In this document: piece by piece, positions 14,465 to 21,371 of the stretch
How positions within the stretch are numbered: the first letter of the stretch is position 1
Layout of the letters: each line of letters opens with the position of its first letter
Source: Spirochaetia bacterium
GTDB taxonomy: Bacteria > Spirochaetota > Spirochaetia > Treponematales > Breznakiellaceae
Direction of reading: 5' to 3'
NCBI GenBank assembly: GCA_025997655.1
Contig: BNUW01000008.1
Coordinates: 1 to 30,183, forward strand
DNA: 30,183 nt
Notes under the pieces: generated by a model
What the model was told of the DNA's origin: nothing
Seen by the model: the letters and a program-made list of their open reading frames with translations, nothing else
Database searches by the model: none
Program-made: the position numbers and the translations under genes

Positions 14465-15724
14465 ATGAAGTCAAGTAGTTTTTCTACGTTAGTCACTATC
14501 GCATGGCGGAATATTAAACGGAATGCGCGGCGTACATCGCTCTGCATTGTTGCCGTTGCCATAGCGGTGTTTTTTACCATCGTGATGCAATCAATGACGA
14601 CCGGCATGATGGCGGGCATGGAAAATGTGGTCCAGGTGTTTGATACGGGGCACGTCAGCATTGCCTCTGCGGACTTCGAGGCAGAGAAGGAATACTCCCC
14701 CGCACAGTATCCCGTTTCAGGCGGCCGCAGCGCCGCAGAATTAACCCAGGCGATCAAGGCCCTGCCGGGTGTGCGCGCCGTGTTCCCCCGCATCACCGTC
14801 TACGCGACGCTGCAGGACAGCACGAAAAAACACGCCCTGCTCTGGGGGCTCGACATCGACGGCGAGACGGCGGCGAACAACTTTAACATGACCGATAAAT
14901 CAAACGGTCTTGTTGAAGGGCGTTTCCCCGCGCCGGGCACGAACGAATGCGCCGTGGGGACGGTTTTTGCCAAAAAGACCGGCCTCGGCATTGGTGACAA
15001 GATTCCGCTCAAAACGGTGTCCGCGCAGTTCTCCGACAAGATGTGGGCGCCGGTAATCATCGGTATCTACGAGTTTGATTACCAGAAATACGACGAAGAC
15101 ACGATACTTGTTGACTTTAACCGGCTGCAACGGCTGCTCGTCTTAGGGGAGGCAACTCAGCAACTCTACATTTTTGCCGACACGGCGGCCCGGAGCGAAG
15201 CCCTTGCCAAAGAACTAACAAGCATATTTGGTGATGATGATGTTATCCGTGATTGGCGTGATAATTATTTTGTGGCAATGATGAAGCAGACCAAGGTGAT
15301 TTATTACCTCGTCTACCTCGTGTTCATCATCGTGGCCAGTTTTCTCATTGTGAATACCGTGGTGATGATTATCCACGAGCGCATAAAAGAAATCGGCATG
15401 ATGGGCAGCCTGGGCATGACGCGGCGGGAAATAGTGCAGGTGTTCTTTTTCGAAGCGCTGTTTCTCAGCATATTGGGCGCACTGGCCGGTTGTGCGGCAG
15501 GGGGGCTAGTCACCTTTATCGGCTCATGGTTCCCTTTTGACTTTAACGCGATGACCGGCGGCGGCATGAAGGAATTCCCGATTTCGGGTACCATCTACCT
15601 TAACTTCTCGCCGGGCATACTCGCAGGCGGTTTTGTATTCGGCGTCGTAATTGCGTCGATTTGTACGTTAATACCATCGCTGAAGAGCGCGTTCGTTGAA
15701 CCGGTCGAGGCGTTGAGGAGATAA
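14465..15724 (+). CDS. FtsX/LolE-like ABC permease (second)
   Basis: The 419-residue protein has the same topology as its upstream neighbour: N-terminal TIAWRNIKRNARRTSLCIVAVAIAVFF, a periplasmic domain to about 275, then VYLVFIIVASFLIVNTVVMIIHERIKEIGMMGSLGMTRREI and two further helices, ending SLKSAFVEPVEALRR. It starts 12 bp after the first permease with GAGGAAG upstream. Two different permeases plus one ATPase match a LolCDE-like stoichiometry. The natural substrate may be lipoproteins or other lipids, since a LolA-like protein follows; this is inference. Confidence 0.92.
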   Translation: MKSSSFSTLVTIAWRNIKRNARRTSLCIVAVAIAVFFTIVMQSMTTGMMAGMENVVQVFDTGHVSIASADFEAEKEYSPAQYPVSGGRSAAELTQAIKALPGVRAVFPRITVYATLQDSTKKHALLWGLDIDGETAANNFNMTDKSNGLVEGRFPAPGTNECAVGTVFAKKTGLGIGDKIPLKTVSAQFSDKMWAPVIIGIYEFDYQKYDEDTILVDFNRLQRLLVLGEATQQLYIFADTAARSEALAKELTSIFGDDDVIRDWRDNYFVAMMKQTKVIYYLVYLVFIIVASFLIVNTVVMIIHERIKEIGMMGSLGMTRREIVQVFFFEALFLSILGALAGCAAGGLVTFIGSWFPFDFNAMTGGGMKEFPISGTIYLNFSPGILAGGFVFGVVIASICTLIPSLKSAFVEPVEALRR

Positions 15725-15732
15725 AGAATTTT

Positions 15733-15821
15733 ACCACGGACTACACAGACCCTCACGGACCTTTTTTTTGAAATTTCATTCTTTTGTCCGTGTGGTCTGT
15801 GTGGTCTGTGTGGTCCGTGGT
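15733..15821. repeat. CACGGA/CACAGA-word hairpin (copy 3)
   Basis: The left arm 15733-15760 is about three 9-bp words (ACCACGGAC, TACACAGAC, then CTCACGGAC). The right arm 15786-15821, read as complement, is four words: ACCACGGAC, CACACAGAC, CACACAGAC, CACACGGAC. The arms pair but the right has one extra word, a clear sign of unit copy-number change. It sits between the second permease and the LolA-like gene. Confidence 0.75.
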
Positions 15822-15839
15822 TAATATTAGGAGGTTTTT

Positions 15840-16583
15840 ATGAAGAAGACAGTGTGTGTGTCGATGGCGGTTTTTATGGCGGCGGGGGTGGTGTTTGCCC
15901 AGTCTGCGCCGACTGCGGCAGAGTTACTGCGGCAGGTGGATGACAATGAGATTTATCAAACGATTGTATATGAAGGGCAGATGGTTATTGAGTACCAGAA
16001 TCGGCGCTACGTCAAAACCATGAAGGCCTGGGGGCGGGCAAATAACGACAGCTTTATTGAGTTTACCAACCGCGAGGACAGCGGGACGAAGTACCTCAAG
16101 AAAGACGGCCGCCTCTATGTCTATTCGCCGGACACCGAGGATGTGATGTTGATTTCCGGGCACATGCTCAAGGAAAGTATGATGGGCAGCGATATGTCCT
16201 ACGAAGACACCATCGAAAATGATACTCTTGCCAATCGCTATACGCCTGATATCACCGGCAGCGAAAGATATAGCGGTCGTGACTGCTGGGTGCTGGAGCT
16301 TGCCGCAAAGAAACGTACGGAAAGTTATCCGAAACAGAAACTATGGATTGATAAGGAAAACGGCGATGTGCTGCACACGGAACTATTCGCCTTATCCGGA
16401 TCGAAGCTTAAGGAGATGACGCTGCTCAAAACAGAAATGCTGGCGGGCCGCCGGTTCCCCGTGGAATACGAAATGCGCGACATGCTGCGGAAAAACAGTA
16501 AAACCACTTTCGTGATGAACTCCGTAGTACTCGATAAACCGATACCGGACAGCGTATTCAGTATGCGTAACCTGGAAAAATAA
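15840..16583 (+). CDS. LolA-like outer membrane lipoprotein-sorting family protein
   Basis: The 247-residue protein has a clear Sec signal peptide (MKKTVCVSMAVFMAAGVVFA, cleavage after AQS or FA-Q). The mature part is beta-rich and matches the COG2834-type periplasmic lipid/lipoprotein carriers: AAELLRQVDDNEIYQTIVYEG, YVKTMKAWGR, DRSGTKYLKKDGRLYVY-like strands, YSGRDCWVLEL, and KLWIDKENGDVLHTE. Such proteins carry acylated cargo across the periplasm between an inner-membrane machine and the outer membrane. Position after a LolCDE-like transporter and before a barrel protein fits. The ribosome binding site is TAGGAGG. Confidence 0.85.
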   Translation: MKKTVCVSMAVFMAAGVVFAQSAPTAAELLRQVDDNEIYQTIVYEGQMVIEYQNRRYVKTMKAWGRANNDSFIEFTNREDSGTKYLKKDGRLYVYSPDTEDVMLISGHMLKESMMGSDMSYEDTIENDTLANRYTPDITGSERYSGRDCWVLELAAKKRTESYPKQKLWIDKENGDVLHTELFALSGSKLKEMTLLKTEMLAGRRFPVEYEMRDMLRKNSKTTFVMNSVVLDKPIPDSVFSMRNLEK

Positions 16584-16596
16584 GAGGTGACTATAT

Positions 16597-17715
16597 ATGA
16601 AAAAAAACTTACTGGGGCTTATAGTCCTTTTTGTTAGCGTATATGGCTTTGCCGCCGATGGGCCGGTGTTTTCGGGGGTGTTTAACAGTACGATTACGGT
16701 GGGCGCGGGTACGGGAGGCTTACCGGATTTTTATTGGGGGCTGGAGGAGTATGCAAATTTACGATTAAAAAAACAGCTTGGCGAACACGGTAGCGTGTAT
16801 ATGGCTTTTAATTTGATTGCGGCGGGCGGTGTATCCGCCTTGGCACTGCAAACAGGGGCGTTTGGAATCAGCACATCCGGCAATTCAGGGGACGTTAACA
16901 GCAACTACGCGGCGGCTATGGAACTGGAGCGGCTTTACGTGCACTTAACGGGGGAAAAGATAGCCTTTGACAGCGGGCTTATGCGCCTTGCATTCGGCTA
17001 CGGCAATGTATTTTCACCCAACGACTATTTTAACCCCAGAAATCCGCTTTACCCCGATGCACGGCAACGAGCGGTGTTGGGTGTAAACTTTAGCGTTTAT
17101 CCTACGGATATGCTGCATCTGCAATTTTTCGGCGTAGGCCCTAAGGACCCATTTGCAATAGACGGCTACGGGGTAAGCGGCGGGCTTTCGGTAGAGAATC
17201 ATTGGAAAAAGATGAGCGCCCAGTTTTTGTATTCGATAGAAGCCGCACAGAGGATGCCCGTGCACAATTTTGGCGTATCCCTTAAAGCAGATTTGCCGGT
17301 GGGAATTATCGCCGATATACTTTGGACGTATCCGCAGGAGGAAAGCGCAAGCATCGAGGGACTTGCGGCAAGCGCCGGTTTGGATTACACCTTCTCTATT
17401 GCAACACATACCATGTATTTGTTGGCTGAATATTTATATAAGGGTGATGAAAGTAAAATGACCGGCTACGCAAACCATCACTACCTCTACGGGGAAGCAA
17501 GATTCAGTATTGATGATTATATGTCTGTAACTGCGGGGGCGCTTGCCGGTTTTGAAACTCTATCGGTAGTACCCTTGCTTTCGTTTACCACCGATTTATT
17601 TCAGGGCGCTGCGATCACGCTGCAAGCGCAAGTCCCCTGCGGCGAAGGTGAGCTTGGCCCCGATGCAACAAATCGCCATTTTGCATTTACGACAAAATTG
17701 AGCATAAAACTGTAA
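16597..17715 (+). CDS. Predicted outer membrane beta-barrel protein
   Basis: The 372-residue protein has a signal peptide (MKKNLLGLIVLFVSVYGFAA-D) and a mature chain of alternating aromatic/hydrophobic strands with Gly/Tyr-rich turns. It ends in the strand FAFTTKLSIKL, typical of an outer-membrane barrel. No named family was recognised with certainty. It starts 13 bp after the LolA-like gene with AAGAGGTGA upstream, and it is the last gene of the co-oriented run. It may be the outer-membrane acceptor or cargo of the system encoded upstream. About 47 bp separate it from the convergent thiI gene. Confidence 0.75.
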   Translation: MKKNLLGLIVLFVSVYGFAADGPVFSGVFNSTITVGAGTGGLPDFYWGLEEYANLRLKKQLGEHGSVYMAFNLIAAGGVSALALQTGAFGISTSGNSGDVNSNYAAAMELERLYVHLTGEKIAFDSGLMRLAFGYGNVFSPNDYFNPRNPLYPDARQRAVLGVNFSVYPTDMLHLQFFGVGPKDPFAIDGYGVSGGLSVENHWKKMSAQFLYSIEAAQRMPVHNFGVSLKADLPVGIIADILWTYPQEESASIEGLAASAGLDYTFSIATHTMYLLAEYLYKGDESKMTGYANHHYLYGEARFSIDDYMSVTAGALAGFETLSVVPLLSFTTDLFQGAAITLQAQVPCGEGELGPDATNRHFAFTTKLSIKL

Positions 17716-17762
17716 GGGGGCATTATTACGGCGTTGCACATTAGGGGTGATCCCTGTTCCCT

Positions 17763-18935
17763 TCACGGAAACCCGCACTTCTCCATGACCGATTCCCCAA
17801 CGGCGGTCTCTATCATCTCCCCCAATTCAAGCGCTTCGTAAAGCCGGTTCGCCTCGGCGGGATCCCCCCGCAGAATTGGGTGGGGCGGACTAAAGAGCAC
17901 GCAGCAATCCTGATAGGGTAGTATTGATGTTTCGTAAGTGCCGATTGCGCAGGCCTTCCGGATGATAGCCTCCTTGTGCATCCCGATGAGGGGCCTGAGT
18001 ACCGGGATTTCGAGGCGGCTTTGGGTACAGGTGATGTTTTCCACGGTTTGGCTGGCCACCTGGGAGAGGCTTTCCCCGGTGATAAGGCACTTACTGCGCC
18101 TGCGCCGGGCGATTTTTTCCGCCCCCTCCATCATGGCCATGCGGAGGAGTACGGTGGCCCAGGCTTCGGGGGCCCGCTCCTTTATCTGCATCTGGATTGC
18201 GGTATAGCCCAGGGTGTAGAGCCGTATCCCCATGCTATAGCGCCCCACGATTTCCGCCAGGCGCAACACCTTCTGCCGGGCTTCCTCGGAGGTGTAGGGG
18301 TAGGCGTGTATGTACACGGCGTCGATTTTCATGCCCCGGGAGGCCATCATGTACCCCGCAACCGGGGAATCAATGCCCCCTGAAAGGAGGAGGAGCCCCC
18401 GGCCGGCGGTCCCTACCGGGAGGCCTCCGCAGCCCCGGTGACCAAAGCCGTAGATAAAGGCCTTTTCCCGGATTTCAACGGCAATGGTCCCCTGGGGATG
18501 ATGGACATCGACCCGCAGTTCCGGTATTGCTTCCGTCACGGCATCCCCGGCTTTACAGGCTATGTCGTAGGAGTCCAGGGGGAAGCTCTTGTCGGTACGG
18601 CGGGCATTGATTTTAAAGCTGCGTATACCCCCTTCAAAAAGGGCCTTCCCCTCATCCACGCAGGCGGCGCATACCGCTTCTATGGTTTTTTCCGCAATCC
18701 TGGTCTTTGCCCAGCCGCTTATGCCCATGAGCCGGTCCAGGGCGTCCTCGACCTGCGGTTCCGCCTCCACCGGGCAGCGTACATAGTAGCGGCCATGGGT
18801 GGTTTCCAGGGCAGCCCGGCTTCCCTTAAGCGTGGCCCGGAGGTTCCGCTTGAGGACAAACTCAAAATCCGCCTTGTTGTTCCCCTTGAGGGTGAGTTCC
18901 CCCGGCTTTATGAGGTACACGGTCCCGGCTTCCAC
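17763..18935 (-). CDS. thiI: tRNA 4-thiouridine sulfurtransferase ThiI
   Basis: The start is GTG 18935, with GGAGGT six bases upstream and a one-base overlap with the preceding stop (TAGTG). The 390-residue protein has the N-terminal ferredoxin-like/THUMP region (to about 170), the PP-loop SGGIDS (185-190), and C344-C345 in ILPYQDCCVLF, where E. coli ThiI has its conserved C344. There is no C-terminal rhodanese domain, as in Bacillus-type ThiI that takes sulfur directly from a dedicated cysteine desulfurase. It modifies U8 of tRNA and, in some bacteria, supplies sulfur for thiamine. The desulfurase gene immediately upstream is the obvious partner. Confidence 0.94.
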   Translation of the reverse strand: MEAGTVYLIKPGELTLKGNNKADFEFVLKRNLRATLKGSRAALETTHGRYYVRCPVEAEPQVEDALDRLMGISGWAKTRIAEKTIEAVCAACVDEGKALFEGGIRSFKINARRTDKSFPLDSYDIACKAGDAVTEAIPELRVDVHHPQGTIAVEIREKAFIYGFGHRGCGGLPVGTAGRGLLLLSGGIDSPVAGYMMASRGMKIDAVYIHAYPYTSEEARQKVLRLAEIVGRYSMGIRLYTLGYTAIQMQIKERAPEAWATVLLRMAMMEGAEKIARRRRSKCLITGESLSQVASQTVENITCTQSRLEIPVLRPLIGMHKEAIIRKACAIGTYETSILPYQDCCVLFSPPHPILRGDPAEANRLYEALELGEMIETAVGESVMEKCGFP

Positions 18936-20104
18936 TAGAGGACCTCCAGGATATGCGCAATAGCGGCGATAAGCAGCTCGATTTCTTCCATAGAAGTGGT
19001 CCAGCCCTGGGAAATGCGTATCCCCTCCAAGCTCCGGTCGCCCCGTATCCCCATGGCTTCCAGAACCGGCCGTTTTGGAGAACGGGCGGAACAGGCGGAC
19101 CCGGTGCTCACGGCGAAACCCGCGTCATCCAGCGCCCGGGCCATCACCTCCCCGGGGATGCCCCGAAAGCCTGCTTGGAGTATCCAGGGGGAAAACCGCT
19201 CGTCATCATCCCGGCGATCTTCGGGGATCAGGGTGCAGCGGTCCATGGTTCGCAGGGCGCGGATGAGCAGCTTCCACCGTTCCTGTGCCGCGCAAACTTC
19301 CGCCGCCACTGTTTGGGGCGCGGCAAAGCGCTCCATGCAGTCCGCCAGGGCACATGCGCCGGCGGTATTCTCCGTCCCCGGCCGTATGCCGCCCTCCTGG
19401 CCGCCCCCAAGGCTGAGCGCTTCCAGGGGTTGCGAATCTCCGGTTCGACGCAGCCAGAGCAGGCCCATACCCCGGGGGCCGCCAATCTTGTGGGCGCTGA
19501 ATGAGGCGGAATCAAGGCCCCAGCCGTTAATGTCCAGGCGCAGTTTCCCCAGGGCCTGCACCAAATCGCTATGGATATGGATTGGCGCCCCTCTGCGGCT
19601 TCGGATTGTTCGTACCAGTGCGCACAGGTCCATCACCGCGCCGGTTTCGTTATTTACCCCCATGATTGCGGCGAACCGGGCGCTTGGCGCCTTTTCTAGG
19701 GCCGCTAAGAAGGTGCATTCCGTGACCCTGCCGTCCTGCTCTACCCCGATATGCCCCACACGCAGCCCAAGCCGTTCCAGCACCCGGGCATTTTCCTGCA
19801 CCGAGGGGTGTTCCACCGCCGTTATCAGGAGGGCGGGGGCGTTTCGTGCGGAATTGCGGAGAAGCAGGGAATGGAGGGGGATGGCGTTGGCTTCCGTACC
19901 CCCGGAGGTGAAATACAGCTCCCTGGGCGGTACCCCCAGGACCTTTGCGCACCGGGACCGGGCGTCCTCTAATGCATCCCTGGCTAAACGGCCCTCAAGA
20001 TGCCGGGAGGAAGCATTGCCAAAGGGGGGAGGGGATGCGCTGTTCGGAGAATGAAGGTCCACCGGGGGGGCCGTGGCGGCCCAGTCGAAGTAATGCCGGT
20101 CCAT
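18935..20104 (-). CDS. Cysteine desulfurase (NifS/IscS family)
   Basis: The 389-residue PLP enzyme starts at ATG 20104. It has YFDWAATAP at the N-terminus, TSGGTEANA, H99 in AVEHPS, GVNNETGAV, the PLP lysine K206 in SAHKIGGP, RPGTEN, and the persulfide cysteine C338 in STGSACSA. It releases sulfur from cysteine as enzyme-bound persulfide. Being upstream of and overlapping thiI by one base, it most likely serves tRNA thiolation, the arrangement known for NifZ-ThiI in Bacillus; wider Fe-S supply cannot be excluded. It begins 1 bp after the stop of the transferase gene upstream, so the three genes form one operon. Confidence 0.94.
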   Translation of the reverse strand: MDRHYFDWAATAPPVDLHSPNSASPPPFGNASSRHLEGRLARDALEDARSRCAKVLGVPPRELYFTSGGTEANAIPLHSLLLRNSARNAPALLITAVEHPSVQENARVLERLGLRVGHIGVEQDGRVTECTFLAALEKAPSARFAAIMGVNNETGAVMDLCALVRTIRSRRGAPIHIHSDLVQALGKLRLDINGWGLDSASFSAHKIGGPRGMGLLWLRRTGDSQPLEALSLGGGQEGGIRPGTENTAGACALADCMERFAAPQTVAAEVCAAQERWKLLIRALRTMDRCTLIPEDRRDDDERFSPWILQAGFRGIPGEVMARALDDAGFAVSTGSACSARSPKRPVLEAMGIRGDRSLEGIRISQGWTTSMEEIELLIAAIAHILEVL

Positions 20105-20105
20105 A

Positions 20106-21218
20106 TTACGCGGAAGGGGCTTTACGTTTGCGTAATACTGCCCGGTTCATATAATGAATGGTAACAAAGAAACCCGTGACCGCCATATAGGCTGCCCCCA
20201 GGAAAATCAGGGATCGGGTCCCTCTGAATCGCAGGGATTCAAATACCAGGACCCCCAGAATCACCTGCAAGCTATAGAGGACCGCGTCCACCCCCCGGGC
20301 GCTCAGCCCCAGGTTCAGGAGCTTATGGTGAATATGCAGCCGGTCGGGCTTGTGAATACGCCGCCCGTCCCGGAGACGCCGCCAGATAGCGGCAAAGGTA
20401 TCGAAAATCGGGATGGCGAGCAGGGCGGCGGCGTAGAGCAGGGGGAAACTGGACGGACCCAGGTCCGCGGATCTGCCATAGGTGTACATCAGGGGGATCA
20501 AGGCCAGGATAAACCCCAGGAACTGGCTGCCCCCGTCTCCCATGAAGATCCGAGCCCGGGGAAAGGGCATATTGAAAATCAGAAATCCCACCAGGGAAGC
20601 GGCAAGGCACAGGCATATCAGTGCCATGGCGCTATTATGGGCAATAAACGCAAAGATAAGGGCGAAAAAGACCGCCGCCAGGGCCGAAATGCCCCCCGCC
20701 AGGCCGTCTACCCCGTCAATTAGGTTGACCGCGTTGGTAAGACCCACAATCCAGAGAAAGGTAAGGGGGTACCGCAGCCAAATCAGGGTGCCCAAAATAC
20801 CGAAATCGACAAAGAGGATACCGCGGAAGGAATACCCGGGGATGAGCACCAGAAAAGCGGCGATAACCTGGATAAGCAGCTTGTACCGGGCCGCCATTGG
20901 CCTGAAATCGTCAAAGACCCCGAAGACAAAGATGAGGAGCATGGCAATCAGGGGGAACAGAAAGGGCAGGTGCAGGCTCGATCCGGGGAGGATCTGCACC
21001 GGAAGCAGAGGGATAATCACGGTTATCCCAAAACTTATCCCGATAAAGGCGGACGCGAACCCGATACCCCCCAGGCGGGGAACCTCACCGGTATGGATTT
21101 TCCGATCATCAATAGGGTCGTACCAGGACTTCTTATTGGCGAGTGCCAGAACCTGGGCAACGATGATAAATGAGATGATGCAGGATGCGGCAATAATAAC
21201 GCCGAAAACAAAAACCAT
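20106..21218 (-). CDS. WecA/TagO-like undecaprenyl-phosphate glycosyl-1-phosphate transferase
   Basis: The 370-residue integral membrane protein has about 10-11 hydrophobic helices. Catalytic motifs of the MraY/WecA superfamily are present: D103-D104 (FDDF), NAVNLIDGVDGLAGG (162-176), RIFMGDGGSQFLG (223-235), and HIHH (295-298), the histidine motif of the WecA/TagO branch. These enzymes transfer a sugar-1-phosphate, usually GlcNAc-1-P, to undecaprenyl phosphate, starting a surface polysaccharide. The acceptor polymer is unknown here. GGAG lies about 9 nt before the ATG. It heads the operon with the desulfurase and thiI, functionally an odd partnership. Confidence 0.9.
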   Translation of the reverse strand: MVFVFGVIIAASCIISFIIVAQVLALANKKSWYDPIDDRKIHTGEVPRLGGIGFASAFIGISFGITVIIPLLPVQILPGSSLHLPFLFPLIAMLLIFVFGVFDDFRPMAARYKLLIQVIAAFLVLIPGYSFRGILFVDFGILGTLIWLRYPLTFLWIVGLTNAVNLIDGVDGLAGGISALAAVFFALIFAFIAHNSAMALICLCLAASLVGFLIFNMPFPRARIFMGDGGSQFLGFILALIPLMYTYGRSADLGPSSFPLLYAAALLAIPIFDTFAAIWRRLRDGRRIHKPDRLHIHHKLLNLGLSARGVDAVLYSLQVILGVLVFESLRFRGTRSLIFLGAAYMAVTGFFVTIHYMNRAVLRKRKAPSA

Positions 21219-21297
21219 GCTGAGGAACTCCGGATACTAATAAAACTTGCCAACAATATAGCGCAAAATAAGATGTTATTCAATAGTACGTAGCAAA

Positions 21298-21331
21298 GCG
21301 GTATACATTCGGACGGCTTGAAATATACCGC
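21298..21331. promoter_or_regulatory. Inverted repeat in the thrA upstream region
   Basis: GCGGTATA (21298-21305) and TATACCGC (21324-21331) form a perfect 8-bp inverted repeat with an 18-bp spacer, 40 bp before the thrA start. It may be an operator or an mRNA hairpin. No Thr/Ile-rich leader peptide was seen in the divergent 21219-21371 spacer. Confidence 0.4.
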
Positions 21332-21371
21332 GAAAAGGAGTATTACCTTTTACCATAGCTAGTGGGGGCAT

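Noticed and set aside
15733..15821. CRISPR-like short repeats
   Set aside because: Units are 9 bp with no spacers of constant length and are arranged as an inverted repeat, and no cas gene is present.
18996..20054. 352-codon plus-strand frame opposite the cysteine desulfurase
   Set aside because: Arg/Ser/Pro-rich shadow of a clear PLP enzyme gene.
21219..21371. Threonine-operon attenuator or riboswitch before thrA
   Set aside because: No Thr/Ile-rich leader peptide and no terminator/antiterminator pair could be drawn.
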